A stretch of DNA of 64,000 nucleotides from positions 724,647 to 788,646 of the forward strand of contig JARGPC010000001.1 in NCBI GenBank assembly GCA_029212885.1, in the 5' to 3' direction. The translations under genes were made by a program, and so were the position numbers. Under the pieces are notes generated by a model. It was given only the letters and a program-made list of their open reading frames with translations, did not search any database and was not told the origin of the DNA. Source of the stretch: Coxiellaceae bacterium. Lineage in GTDB: Bacteria; Pseudomonadota; Gammaproteobacteria; Coxiellales; Coxiellaceae. Positions 8,995-17,841 of this stretch are shown here, piece after piece. The first letter of the stretch is position 1; each line of letters opens with the position of its first letter.

Positions 8995-10865
8995 TGAAAT
9001 ACTTTTTACGAGCATGTATAGCTTTATTGTTGTGCTTACCATTGATTGGTTTTGCCGCAAGTGCATTGCCACCTGTGATCAATGAATACAGCAGTATTAT
9101 CAAAGTGCAAAAAGATGCGAGCTTAATAGTAACCGAGCAAGTCATTATAACCACCGCAGGTCGAACCGTGCGGCATGGTATTTATCGTGACTTCCCTACT
9201 CTATATCGAGGCCGACATGGTGGTACGGTGAAGGTGGGCTTTGATGTGCTTAGTACAAAGCTCGATGGTAAGAAGGTGCAGCATCACACGAAAGATTTAA
9301 GTAATGGTGTTCGTGTTTACTTAGGCAGTAAAAGTATGCAGCTACCAGCTGGAAAATACACATTTGAAATTACCTATAAGACAACAGGTCAACTCGGTTT
9401 TTTTAAAGATCATGACGAATTATATTGGAACGTCACCGGTAATGGTTGGGCGTTCCCAATCGATCAAGTAGAAGCCTGGCTAGAGTTGCCGGATGGCGCA
9501 CGCAATAATATATTAAAATACACCGCTTATACCGGCGCACAAGGTCAGCGCGGCACAGCTTACTTAGCGGATGTGAATAAAGAAAAGCAGGTAGTTTTTG
9601 TTACAACACGCCCCCTAGCGGCGCATCAAGGCTTAACTATTGTTGTGGGCTGGAAGCCAGGCTTTATAACTCAGCCGAGTTTCTGGGCGGCTAATTCCAA
9701 GGACCTTTTTGTATATCTGATTCTGATCGTTGGTGTTATCTTGGTATTTGTTTATTACTTGCTGATGTGGTTGCGCCATGGTCGAGACCCACAAGCAGGC
9801 GCGGTTATGCCAGAGTACTACCCGCCCAAAGGATTTACGCCGGCCGCCTTGCGATACATTTTAGATATGGGTTATGACAATCGTGTGTTATCTTCAGCCA
9901 TATTGAATTTAGCCGTCAAAGGTGCGCTTAAGATTGAGCAAAAAAATAAGAAAGATTATACCCTGATCAAACAAAAAGACTTCAATGGCGAGTTGTCGGC
10001 CGCCGAAAAAATATTAATGCAAAAACTATTTTTAGGTAATGACACATTGCATCTTAAGAAAGGTGTAGATATTCGAAAGACGATCGAGTCTTATCGCGGT
10101 GAACTAAAAAAAGAATTCGAAAAAACTTATTTTATTACCAATAACACGTATGCGGTAGTTGGTGCTGTCATCTCGATATTGGCCGTCGGTTTAGGAATCT
10201 TGTTAAACTTTAATTTAGTTCCAGCCGCCATCTTTATGTTGGTGTTTATGTTTATTTCTATGGGAAATAAAGGCGCAGTTAGGCAATCATTAAAAAGCAA
10301 ATTGAAACAAGGTGGCTGGAGTAATATATTCACAGCCGTAGTGATAGTGCTTATTATCATTTCATTTGCACCAAATGTTTCACAGCTCGATATTATATAT
10401 CCATGGCTATATGCGTCATTATTGGCTGTTTTAGTAATATTAAATCTGGTTTTTGTTGGTTTATTAAAGCGGTTAACTGTGGCAGGCGCGCATTTAATTC
10501 GCCAAGTAAAAGGCTTTAAAATGTTTCTCGGCGCCACCGAAAAAGATCGCATGAACTTTCGCAATCCGCCCGATAAAACTCCCGAGTTATTCGAAAAATA
10601 CTTACCCTTTGCATTAGCGCTTGGTGTTGAACAAAAGTGGGGTGAGCAATTCTCTGATGTATTAGCTAAAGCTAACTATCAACCGCAATGGTTTGTTGGC
10701 AACTACATGTTGTTTTATACCGGTAATGGTTTCACCAATAGCTTTGCTGATTCATTCACGTCAACCGTTAGTTCTGCTGCATCACCACCGGGATCAAGTT
10801 CTGGGTTTGGTGGTGGTGGGTTCTCCGGAGGCGGAGGTGGCGGCGGCGGTGGTGGCGGCTGGTAA
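8994..10865 (+). CDS. DUF2207 (YciQ-like) membrane protein
   Basis: A 623-residue protein. A signal peptide (residues 1-22, ending FAAS) leads to an extracytoplasmic beta-rich DUF2207 domain with [13 protein letters not shown] near residue 65 and [13 protein letters not shown] near 155. Membrane helices lie near 235-258, 385-425 and 450-490, followed by a cytoplasmic helical part ([15 protein letters not shown]) and a Gly/Ser tail ending in a poly-Gly run before the final Trp, typical of this family. It is translationally coupled to lemA (TAATG overlap). Function is unknown; LemA/DUF2207 pairs are thought to be envelope-associated. A decayed copy of its 3' end lies at 12591-12834. Confidence 0.88.
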   Translation: MKYFLRACIALLLCLPLIGFAASALPPVINEYSSIIKVQKDASLIVTEQVIITTAGRTVRHGIYRDFPTLYRGRHGGTVKVGFDVLSTKLDGKKVQHHTKDLSNGVRVYLGSKSMQLPAGKYTFEITYKTTGQLGFFKDHDELYWNVTGNGWAFPIDQVEAWLELPDGARNNILKYTAYTGAQGQRGTAYLADVNKEKQVVFVTTRPLAAHQGLTIVVGWKPGFITQPSFWAANSKDLFVYLILIVGVILVFVYYLLMWLRHGRDPQAGAVMPEYYPPKGFTPAALRYILDMGYDNRVLSSAILNLAVKGALKIEQKNKKDYTLIKQKDFNGELSAAEKILMQKLFLGNDTLHLKKGVDIRKTIESYRGELKKEFEKTYFITNNTYAVVGAVISILAVGLGILLNFNLVPAAIFMLVFMFISMGNKGAVRQSLKSKLKQGGWSNIFTAVVIVLIIISFAPNVSQLDIIYPWLYASLLAVLVILNLVFVGLLKRLTVAGAHLIRQVKGFKMFLGATEKDRMNFRNPPDKTPELFEKYLPFALALGVEQKWGEQFSDVLAKANYQPQWFVGNYMLFYTGNGFTNSFADSFTSTVSSAASPPGSSSGFGGGGFSGGGGGGGGGGGW

Positions 10866-11010
10866 AAATCCGTTTTATATTTCTACTATATTGGACAAAT
10901 TTCACTAATTGTTTGTGCTCCGTTGCTCATTTAGCCAGCTGTAAACTCCGCTACGGTGCTCAACAATTAGTGAAATTTGTCGCAATCTAGCGAAATATAA
11001 AACGGATTTT
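10865..11010. repeat. Long near-perfect palindrome (about 146 bp)
   Basis: Two nested 19-bp arms are exactly complementary: 10865-10883 with 10992-11010, and 10895-10913 with 10962-10980. The 48-bp centre is itself largely self-complementary around CAGCTG at about 10935-10940. It begins within the last codons of the DUF2207 gene, so it could fold in the mRNA as a large 3' hairpin, but it lacks a clean U-tract, and its nested design looks more like a mobile palindromic repeat. A related fragment (CTCATTTAGC and CAATCTAGCGAA) recurs at about 11060-11099. Confidence 0.8.
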
Positions 11011-11296
11011 AAGATTCCCAGCGGAGGAGTAATTTCATGCTGATTTTTTTCCGCTTCGCTACTCATTTAGCGATTTATTGCATCACAATCTAGCGAACTT
11101 AGGTATGCTTTTTACATTTTTTTTAGGAATGAAAATCAATACTTATCAGGAGTAATTCTTTTGATAGTAAACTTGATTAATTTTGCTAACAATGTCCAGT
11201 GGTGAATTTTTTACTTGTCTAGTCGCAATCTGCGCGCTAGTGTGTGTCCGGTAGAGTGGTAGGGGGCAACAGTAAATAAAAGATGAGGGTATTAAT
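11011..11296. other. Non-coding stretch with repeat fragments, upstream of a secreted-protein gene
   Basis: No supportable ORF. About 11050-11099 repeats short words of the preceding palindrome (CATTTAGCGA, CAATCTAGCGAA), so it may be the debris of a second copy. The last 20 bases carry the ribosome site (GATGAGGG) for the gene at 11297. I could not identify a convincing sigma-70 promoter. Confidence 0.4.
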
Positions 11297-11719
11297 GTGA
11301 ATAATGTTACATCAAAAATTTTATTAATCATTGCAGGTGCCAGTATATTGGCGGTCTCAAGTTTGAGTTATGCAAATTGTCCACGGCCGAATGAAATTCA
11401 ATTAGACACTAATAAATATTGGGTGAGCCATGCCGAGTCGGATTCATGGAAGTCACGGCAGCCATCGCAATCAGGCGGCCAAGTTAGTTCCTTTGTGCAA
11501 GCTTTTACTGTTGCGTACGACACCACATCCTATCCACCAACGACTTACAAGGGCATGGTATGTATGTATAAAGATACTACCGGGAAAGAGCTGACGTTGA
11601 CCGAGGTTACACCTAGACTGCACCAGTTAGGTGAGTATGGTACTGGCCATTGGCAGCGACTAACGATGATGTATGCTAGCTGTTTGGCTGGCGATGTCAG
11701 TAGTTGTTCGTTTAGTTAA
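11297..11719 (+). CDS. Small secreted hypothetical protein
   Basis: A 140-residue protein with a GTG start preceded by GAGGGT at good spacing. Residues 1-27 form a signal peptide ending SYANC, so cleavage after Ala at residue 26 is likely. The mature part begins CPRPNEIQ and has a conserved-looking W/Y-rich beta pattern with four Cys, compatible with disulfides in the periplasm or outside. The CPxPxEI opening followed by a Trp-containing strand resembles the DUF3757 type of secreted protein found in Legionella-like bacteria; that assignment is tentative. It stands alone between repeats and a membrane-protein gene. Confidence 0.6.
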   Translation: MNNVTSKILLIIAGASILAVSSLSYANCPRPNEIQLDTNKYWVSHAESDSWKSRQPSQSGGQVSSFVQAFTVAYDTTSYPPTTYKGMVCMYKDTTGKELTLTEVTPRLHQLGEYGTGHWQRLTMMYASCLAGDVSSCSFS

Positions 11720-11872
11720 TATGCATAAACGGGAAGGGATTCCTGATTTTCCATACTTAAAATACAATCCGTAGTATTTACGCTTTTGATGTCAATTGAT
11801 TGATCTCATCAATAGCGTTGAGAATTTATCATTAAGCAGTATGATTGCGAAAATTACTAAAGGGGCACAGTT

Positions 11873-12586
11873 ATGAGTCTATTTGAAATCACAGATGATG
11901 ATAATCAATTACTACACAATAGATGCAGCAAAAATACCGCTGGACTTAGCCGGTTGGCATATGACCAAGCTGCATTAACTGTTGGATGGGTAGCCACTGC
12001 TGTTGGGGTTATCATTCAAGCGATGGTACAAGTACAATATAATGTTGACTATGACTCAACTGTAGATGTGAAGCCACCGAGTAGTGTTCTTCCAGCTGTC
12101 GCTGTAGTCAGTGTTCTCGCTATAGCTGTTCGCTTAATGCTGTGGAGCATGTCGTCTAGCCGACAATTGGAAAAAGCTATAGGACTGCCGGCAGCCATCA
12201 AGCAGGAAAAACCTAAAAATAATAGAACGCTTTCTGCATTAACCTATTTTTTTGTTGCTAACCGTGCGGTCACGATTCCTTTGTACACTCTGATGCTACC
12301 TATAGCTTACAGCGTGATATATCAACCACTGGTTGAGAAATCCTCAGAAAAGTGTGGTTATTTTGGGGCAGAGGCATTGGAGTGTAGCTTTAATTTCATG
12401 AAAGATAATATGCTGCAAGTGTGCAATGTCGCATGGCCCACGTTAGCGGTTACCTCTACGATTTTGTTGTTAGATACAATATTAGTCTGGTGTGGAAAGC
12501 ACCCGTCACAAGTTGAAGCGGCAGTTAATCCTGAAGCGCAACCGTTAAATGAATCGGCTGGAGAGTCTACGGTTGCGCATTGCTAG
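11873..12586 (+). CDS. Four-helix membrane hypothetical protein
   Basis: A 237-residue protein with good start support (AAAGGGGC ahead of the ATG). Predicted membrane helices lie around residues 37-55, 73-92, 122-145 and 188-206, with short hydrophilic ends. No known domain is recognised. Acidic start (MSLFEITDDDNQ) and a hydrophilic tail resemble orphan membrane proteins of intracellular gammaproteobacteria, and the general look is shared by the 56227-57387 protein, though I see no clear alignment. Its stop lies 4 nt before a decayed DUF2207 tail, so its natural 3' end may have been altered by that duplication. Confidence 0.6.
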   Translation: MSLFEITDDDNQLLHNRCSKNTAGLSRLAYDQAALTVGWVATAVGVIIQAMVQVQYNVDYDSTVDVKPPSSVLPAVAVVSVLAIAVRLMLWSMSSSRQLEKAIGLPAAIKQEKPKNNRTLSALTYFFVANRAVTIPLYTLMLPIAYSVIYQPLVEKSSEKCGYFGAEALECSFNFMKDNMLQVCNVAWPTLAVTSTILLLDTILVWCGKHPSQVEAAVNPEAQPLNESAGESTVAHC

Positions 12587-12590
12587 CGTG

Positions 12591-12834
12591 TTAAAACGGT
12601 TAACCGTGGCATGCGCCCATTTAAATCGGCAAGTAAATGGCTTTAAGATGTTTCTCGGCGCCACCGAAAAAGATCGTATGAACTTTCGAAATTCACCCGA
12701 TAAGACACCTGAATTATTTGAAAAATATTTGCCTTTTGTTTTAGCGCTTGGTGTGTAACAAAAGTGAGGTAAGCAATTTTCTGATGTATTGGCTAAGGCT
12801 AACTATCAGCCGCAATAGTTTGTTGGTAATTACG
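12591..12834 (+). pseudogene. Decayed duplicate of the DUF2207 gene tail
   Basis: These 244 bases align without gaps to 10464-10707 of the DUF2207 gene at roughly 85-90 % identity (counted by eye). The translation keeps [18 protein letters not shown] and [14 protein letters not shown], then hits TAA where the intact gene has a Glu codon (LGV-stop versus LGVEQKW) and a TAG where the intact gene has a Trp codon (CCGCAATAG versus CCGCAATGG). It has no start of its own and its poly-Gly end is missing. It is a non-functional segmental duplication about 2.1 kb from its source, in the same orientation. Confidence 0.9.
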
Positions 12835-12870
12835 GCTGGTTGTCTGACACCCCAGATAATTACGGCCTTC

Positions 12871-13284
12871 TTATGTTCCGCAATTCATTTCATTTTCACT
12901 ATCAATGACGAGACTCCGCAGCTTTATTTCGGGGGCTGCTGTTTTAGCAAATACTCCTCTAAGGCATATTGGACTGGTTACTGGCTCCGACAAATATTCA
13001 TCATCCACCATTTTAAGATCGTCAATCTCCGGCAGAATTTCATCATCATCCATACGATCCAAGTCACCGTATTTTTCGATATAATTGGTTAATGTATTTG
13101 ACACCTCCTGACTATAGGCTAGTGAACGTTTATAAGCTATCTCTAACTTAACAACCTTAGCTGAAAGAGCTACGTTATTGTCTTTAGTTGCAGCAAGCTG
13201 ACGCTGAGTCAATAACAAGTTGCGTGTAATTGCTTCTATCTGCTTCTGAAGCACTTCTTGTTGTGATAAGTCTGTAAAGCGCAT
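12871..13284 (-). CDS. Coiled-coil hypothetical protein
   Basis: A 137-residue soluble protein with a GGGGGC ribosome site just before its ATG. Residues 5-70 form a heptad-like coiled coil (LQKQIEAITRNLLLTQRQLAA), residues 74-95 are strongly acidic (DLDRMDDDEILPEIDDL), and the end is short and mixed. No domain is recognised. It lies in the accessory region next to another small acidic helical protein (13481-13873), in the same direction, but 196 bp apart. The downstream end abuts the DUF2207 remnant. It could be an effector, chaperone or simply an orphan; nothing decides this. Confidence 0.6.
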   Translation of the reverse strand: MRFTDLSQQEVLQKQIEAITRNLLLTQRQLAATKDNNVALSAKVVKLEIAYKRSLAYSQEVSNTLTNYIEKYGDLDRMDDDEILPEIDDLKMVDDEYLSEPVTSPICLRGVFAKTAAPEIKLRSLVIDSENEMNCGT

Positions 13285-13480
13285 ATAGCCCCCATGTTTT
13301 TTTATTTATGTGTGTAATTGATTGATATTGTAGTGAGCTATGCTTAAGTTTAAATTAAGGCAATATATTATTTTATGGTTATGAATTTCTATCTATAAAA
13401 CATAAGGATAAAAATAGATTCAACAACGAAGAAACCCCGGTGTTTTTGTTGGTTATGTGTATTACCTATTTTTATCAAGG
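13285..13480. other. AT-rich intergenic region with a weak hairpin
   Basis: Very AT-rich DNA between two minus-strand genes. Around 13420-13452 the sequence can pair imperfectly (CAACAA ... TTGTTG flanking ACCCCGGTG), placed just after the stop of the 13481 gene, where a transcription terminator for that gene would be expected. The rest should contain the promoter of the 12871-13284 gene but I cannot pick out clear boxes. Confidence 0.35.
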
Positions 13481-13873
13481 CTATTCATCAATAGGGCGCG
13501 AGCGATCATCAAACTCATGTTCACGGTGCCAATAGGTATAATCATCGATATCATGCAATGCTTTATGGATGAGGTCAGCGTCTTCTGTTTCGAGCTTTTC
13601 GCATAGTGTATGTAACTTGCGTGGGCTGGCGTGTAAGGCATCATGAATATGTGCCTCGGTTAAAATAGCTTCGATCATTGATTTCGCGGAGGCCACGGCT
13701 AACTCTGCGGAAAGATAATCTTCAGGTTCTTTTTCGTAAGCTTTGTAAGAGGCCTCAAGTTGTTGCTTAGCGGCTTGAATGGTTGGGTTGCCGTCATCGA
13801 CATAGCTTGACATGGTGGCCCAAAGATCTTTGATCGTAAGGTGCTTATCTTTATGATCTAGTGATTCTGACAT
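13481..13873 (-). CDS. Small acidic helical hypothetical protein
   Basis: A 130-residue protein rich in Asp, Glu, His and Ala. I chose the ATG at 13873 (MSESLDHKDKH), preceded by GCGAGAAA; an upstream in-frame ATG at 13945 adds 24 residues without a ribosome site. The sequence predicts four or five alpha helices (for example IQAAKQQLEASYKAYEKE and YLSAELAVASAKSMIEAIL) and ends DDRSRPIDE. No domain is recognised. Position in the accessory block suggests a lineage-specific gene. Confidence 0.6.
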   Translation of the reverse strand: MSESLDHKDKHLTIKDLWATMSSYVDDGNPTIQAAKQQLEASYKAYEKEPEDYLSAELAVASAKSMIEAILTEAHIHDALHASPRKLHTLCEKLETEDADLIHKALHDIDDYTYWHREHEFDDRSRPIDE

Positions 13874-14067
13874 GACTATTTCTCGCTGTGTCTTTAAATT
13901 CGTTTCCCAATTATAGACCAGAATAGTGCGGTGAACGCCATTCACATTTAAGTGTATCTTATTGAACTTTATACTTAAAATATCGAATCTTTCTTACTCA
14001 ATGGCTTAGCGTATAAAGCTGGTGCGAAATAATTTACTATACCTGGCCATATTGTTGGCATTTATGG

Positions 14068-15495
14068 TTATGCTATGACGCAGTAATGCGGATAGGTCGG
14101 AGGTTCATGTGTAAACCGAAGCTGTAAATAGAGATCAACGGTTTTATGCAATCCTTTGCTGCGTGCCAAATCTAATTCACTGTCTGAAACTTCAATGAGT
14201 GACAAGATTTGTTGATCTGTTAGTCGACTGTTGAGATCAAAAATAGCATTCATATACACTTGTAGCGCTTTACTATGTCCGTAGATAATCGCGGTAAGTA
14301 TCCCATTGTTTCCAGTAGGTGTCTCTGCTTTCAGTAGCTGTACGAGTTGTTGATCTGTTATAAATTCCATAGAAGTTATTGAGGTAATATAGTCTGTGAT
14401 CGCGCGCGAATTGTTTAAATAGATCAGGTTATTTAGGAATGAAGTGTTATCAGGGATTACTGCTGTAATTAGCTCGAATTTTTTACTGTCGCTTAAAAAC
14501 GGTGCTTTTGCTACTTGTTTAAAGTAGAGTTTTGCGGCCTCATAGTGATCTTGGGTGATGGCAATATATGGGCCCAACAAGCCGTCAGGCCGGGTGGGTA
14601 AAAATATTTCAATTTTTTTGTCAGTGCTGATAAAGCGAGATTGAGCAATGGCTTCCATATAGGTTGTAATGGTGTCGGTGGAACCATATTGAAATGCAAT
14701 AAATAAAGCACTGTAGTTTTCATGGTTAATTGCAGTCAGTAGCTCGGATTTATAGGCCGCTGTAAGCGGTGCGGTTGCCACTAAGTCCATATAGGTTTGA
14801 ACGGCGATACTATGATGATTATTTAACGCCATAGCTAAGCCTGGGCATCCCTTAAAACTTTTAGCCAGCAAGCATTCAAACAGTATTCTTTGATCGGCTC
14901 CAGCCAATTGATGGATGACTGCAATGGCTTTTTTGACAGATTTATATTTGCCGGTGGCCAGTGCATGGTGTAATAAGTTGGTTGCTGATTCGAGTGACCA
15001 CTCATAGCATTCAATTTCTGTTGATGGTGTGTACGGTGTAGGAGCTTGAGGTGATTTATATTCAGCTAATAGTATGCTTTTAAATGCCCGGAAGTAGTCC
15101 TTTATCCTTTGTGGGCTTAAAAAGTCATTGATACTGAGTTGACTGATAGCCTTTAAGTTTTTGCAGATAACGCGTTGATGCCGCAGTGTTGTATTGGGAT
15201 CATAAAATTTAATCACATATAAACCATTTTTTTTACGCCTTATAATGGCAGCCATAGAATGCCCGGCTGTGCTTAATGTGGTTTTCTTTGTTTGACCGCT
15301 TTTCATGTTTTTACTCAATAAGTAGAAGCCGTAGCCTAAGCCATTATCATTTATTGATACTTGTATATAACGGTCGGCACGAGAGCAATAGCCGTCTTTA
15401 TCGTAATGACTGTTTATGATATTGCTGTGTGTAATCGCCTCTTGACTAGCAAATAGCTTACCAAAATGCATATCCAGTTTTCGGTTATGTAGCAT
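14068..15495 (-). CDS. EspL/ShET2 (OspD3)-like cysteine protease effector with ankyrin-like repeats and C-terminal CaaX box
   Basis: A 475-residue protein. The N-terminal half has a candidate papain-like triad: Cys37 in DGYCSRAD, His79 in AGHSMAA and Asp99 in VIKFYDPN, the last two with the spacing and context (GHSM ... YDPN) seen in the ShET2/EspL/OspD3 and YopT-type clan CA proteases. EspL is known to cleave host RHIM proteins. Residues about 200-440 hold repeated units of roughly 50 residues (for example ALFIAFQYGSTDTITTYMEA), ankyrin-like as in ShET2. The last four residues are CVIA, a farnesyl-type CaaX box. Start choice: ATG at 15495 lacks a good ribosome site; ATG at 15471 is the alternative. 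A role as a translocated, membrane-anchored host protease is inference. Confidence 0.72.
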   Translation of the reverse strand: MLHNRKLDMHFGKLFASQEAITHSNIINSHYDKDGYCSRADRYIQVSINDNGLGYGFYLLSKNMKSGQTKKTTLSTAGHSMAAIIRRKKNGLYVIKFYDPNTTLRHQRVICKNLKAISQLSINDFLSPQRIKDYFRAFKSILLAEYKSPQAPTPYTPSTEIECYEWSLESATNLLHHALATGKYKSVKKAIAVIHQLAGADQRILFECLLAKSFKGCPGLAMALNNHHSIAVQTYMDLVATAPLTAAYKSELLTAINHENYSALFIAFQYGSTDTITTYMEAIAQSRFISTDKKIEIFLPTRPDGLLGPYIAITQDHYEAAKLYFKQVAKAPFLSDSKKFELITAVIPDNTSFLNNLIYLNNSRAITDYITSITSMEFITDQQLVQLLKAETPTGNNGILTAIIYGHSKALQVYMNAIFDLNSRLTDQQILSLIEVSDSELDLARSKGLHKTVDLYLQLRFTHEPPTYPHYCVIA

Positions 15496-15899
15496 AAGAA
15501 ATGCAAATGCTAAATGCCGGCAGACGATTTTATTATGCCGTTCATCAGTAAACTTGCCATTATTATTGATGCTAGGATAGCCTTTGGATGGGTATGTTAG
15601 AGTGTCAGCGCGGGGTTGGTAGATATAGGCACCGCTTGGTTTTATTGATGCTGTTTTTAAATCACAATATTTTTGAAAAAAGCAACTTTTGCTGCTTGTT
15701 TCGCTCTGTATCTATACCCCGGTTTAACTCGTTGCTGCAAGTTTTTTGGTTTATAGTCAAGGATTTGACTCAGTTTCACTACATCTCTCATTGGTTTATC
15801 ACTATTAATAAATACAGTTATTATGCGTTAGGGTATATGTGTATTTAGTATACTTCAACAGCGGGGGTTGTATAGGAGCGGCAGACTTGTCTTGATCAA
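15496..15899. other. Intergenic region, nothing assigned
   Basis: 404 bases between two minus-strand genes. An 86-codon plus-strand frame (15588-15848) is present but has no usable ribosome site, an odd Cys/Phe/Tyr-rich composition and no recognisable pattern, so I do not call it. The region should contain the promoter of the EspL-like gene near its right-hand side of 15496. I see no clear -35/-10 pair, repeat or hairpin. Confidence 0.35.
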
Positions 15900-16580
15900 T
15901 TAAATAGTTGGTAAACCAAGCATTTGCATAATGCTGTTCATTAATAGATAAGTAGGGACTTGGATTAATTTACCTAATAAACCAATGAATAATAAGCCTA
16001 ATAAAATCCAAATGCCGAACGGCTCAATGCGATCATAATAGTAACGCGCTTTGCCTGATAGCATGCTGCTTACCACACGGCTGCCATCCAAGGGTGGAAT
16101 GGGGATGAGATTTAAAATAAGCAAAATGCAGTTAATTAAGATGCCGTATTTGCCAGCAAGGTAAAAATAGGTGGCTATCATTTGTGTGATGCCGGAGGCA
16201 TCGCCAGCGATTAATAATTCAGCACAGACTTTAGCGACTCCTCCCCACAAAAGCGCCATGACTAAATTAGCCCCCGGGCCGGCCAGGGCTACCAGTGCCA
16301 TATCACGTCGTGGATGACGCAAGTTACTCCAGGTGACCGGTACAGGTTTTGCCCAGCCAAATAAGAAGCCGCTAAATATCATCATCACTACGGGTAAGAT
16401 AATGGTACCAAATAGATCAATGTGTTTGGCGGGGTTGAGGGTCACCCTGCCCATCATTAATGCCGTCTTGTCGCCTAGTTTGGCGGCGATCCAGCCGTGG
16501 GCTGCTTCATGCAGCGTAATGGCAAAGATCAGTGGCAATGCCATTACCGCAATGGTTTGTATGATATTGGTGAAGTTCAT
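15900..16580 (-). CDS. Site-2 protease family (M50) membrane metalloprotease
   Basis: A 226-residue polytopic protein. The zinc motif HEAAHGWIA (His-Glu-x-x-His) lies at about residue 24 in the first helix, and the second metal motif NLIPIPPLDGSRV (Asn-x-x-Pro ... Asp-Gly) near residue 165. There is no PDZ domain, so it belongs to the short S2P/YwhC-like branch with about five or six helices rather than to RseP. Such proteases cut within membranes, but the substrate is unknown. It stands as a single gene about 100 bp downstream of the transsulfuration pair on the same strand. Confidence 0.88.
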   Translation of the reverse strand: MNFTNIIQTIAVMALPLIFAITLHEAAHGWIAAKLGDKTALMMGRVTLNPAKHIDLFGTIILPVVMMIFSGFLFGWAKPVPVTWSNLRHPRRDMALVALAGPGANLVMALLWGGVAKVCAELLIAGDASGITQMIATYFYLAGKYGILINCILLILNLIPIPPLDGSRVVSSMLSGKARYYYDRIEPFGIWILLGLLFIGLLGKLIQVPTYLLMNSIMQMLGLPTI

Positions 16581-16683
16581 AGAGTTAATATATCACAGCT
16601 TATGCGGGGCTTCTCGCATAGAATAACTGCCAGCCTTGCGGTTCACTGCAGGTCCATATATGACAAGCCAAGCCAGGGATGTG

Positions 16684-17841
16684 TTAGTCAATCGCTTGCT
16701 TAAGATCCGCAATCAAGTCATCGACATTTTCGATACCGACGGATAAACGAATAAAGCCATCAGTAATGCCGAGCATTTCACGGTTTTCTTTGGGTACGGA
16801 AGCGTGCGTCATAATCGCTGGATGTTCAATCAAGCTTTCAACACCGCCTAAGCTTTCGGCTAGCGCAAAGATCTTGCAGCGCTCTAACATGCGTTTGGCC
16901 CCTGCCTCATCCATATCCAAGTCACACGATACCATGCCGCCAAAGTCACGCATTTGTTTTTTGGCTAATTCATGTTGCGGGTGACTGCTTAAGCCGGGGT
17001 AATAAACTTTATTCACTTTCGGGTGTTGCTCTAACCATTGGGCGATCTTCATCGCGCTTTCGCAGTGACGTTGCATGCGCAGTGCTAAGGTTTTAACGCC
17101 ACGTAATGCTAAGAAGCAATCAAATGGTCCAGCAATGGCGCCGTCTGCAAACAGTAAGAATTCTAATTGCTCGGCAAGATCGGGTCGATCACCAACAACG
17201 ACGATGCCGCCAATCATGTCTGAATGACCGTTAATATATTTAGTCGCTGAGTGCGTTACTAAGTCGAAGCCCAGTGTTAATGGGTTTTGTAGCATTGGTG
17301 TGGCAAAGGTGTTATCACAAACGCTAATCAGGTTATGTTTTTTAGCAAAGGCGGCAATGGCTTCGAGGTCAACCAGTTTCAGTGTTGGGTTGGTGGGTGT
17401 TTCTACCCAAATCATTTTGGTTTCAGGTGTTAATGATTTTTCTAAATTAGACAAGTCGGTTAAGTCAGTGAAATCAAATTTCAATCCAGCGCTGCGTGAA
17501 TAGATTTTGTCGAATAGGCGAAAACTACCGCCGTATAAGTCATCCATGGCGATGACGTGATCACCCGGTTGCAATAATTTCATAATGCAGCTGCCGCCAG
17601 CAAGACCTGACGAAAAGGCAAATCCTTGTGTACCCGATTCTAAATTGGCAATGCAGTCTTGATAAGCGGTACGTGTTGGGTTGCCGCTGCGCGAGTAATC
17701 ATAGCCTTGATGCTCACCCGGGCTTTTTTGCACATAGGTTGATGTCGCATAAATCGGTGTCATGATCGCGCCAGTGCTTGGGTCTGGCTGTTGACCGGCG
17801 TGAACGACGCGGCTGTCTAAGGCGAGTTTATCTTTGTTCAT
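16684..17841 (-). CDS. Cystathionine gamma-lyase / gamma-synthase family PLP enzyme
   Basis: A 385-residue Cys/Met-metabolism PLP enzyme. The PLP lysine lies in [15 protein letters not shown], and earlier are YSRSGNPTR and the Asp-containing CDNTFATP. Paired with a cystathionine beta-synthase, a gamma-lyase role (cystathionine to cysteine, 2-oxobutyrate and ammonia) is more likely than gamma-synthase. I use the ATG at 17841 with an AAAGGAAA ribosome site; it overlaps the upstream stop as ATGA. The longer frame to 17877 adds 12 residues coded inside the upstream gene. Confidence 0.87.
   Translation of the reverse strand: MNKDKLALDSRVVHAGQQPDPSTGAIMTPIYATSTYVQKSPGEHQGYDYSRSGNPTRTAYQDCIANLESGTQGFAFSSGLAGGSCIMKLLQPGDHVIAMDDLYGGSFRLFDKIYSRSAGLKFDFTDLTDLSNLEKSLTPETKMIWVETPTNPTLKLVDLEAIAAFAKKHNLISVCDNTFATPMLQNPLTLGFDLVTHSATKYINGHSDMIGGIVVVGDRPDLAEQLEFLLFADGAIAGPFDCFLALRGVKTLALRMQRHCESAMKIAQWLEQHPKVNKVYYPGLSSHPQHELAKKQMRDFGGMVSCDLDMDEAGAKRMLERCKIFALAESLGGVESLIEHPAIMTHASVPKENREMLGITDGFIRLSVGIENVDDLIADLKQAID

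Noticed and set aside
12871..13873. Toxin-antitoxin pair (two small minus-strand genes)
   Set aside because: The genes are separated by 196 bp, neither has a toxin or DNA-binding motif.
15588..15848. 86-codon plus-strand ORF
   Set aside because: No ribosome site, odd Cys/Phe/Tyr-rich composition and no recognisable pattern.
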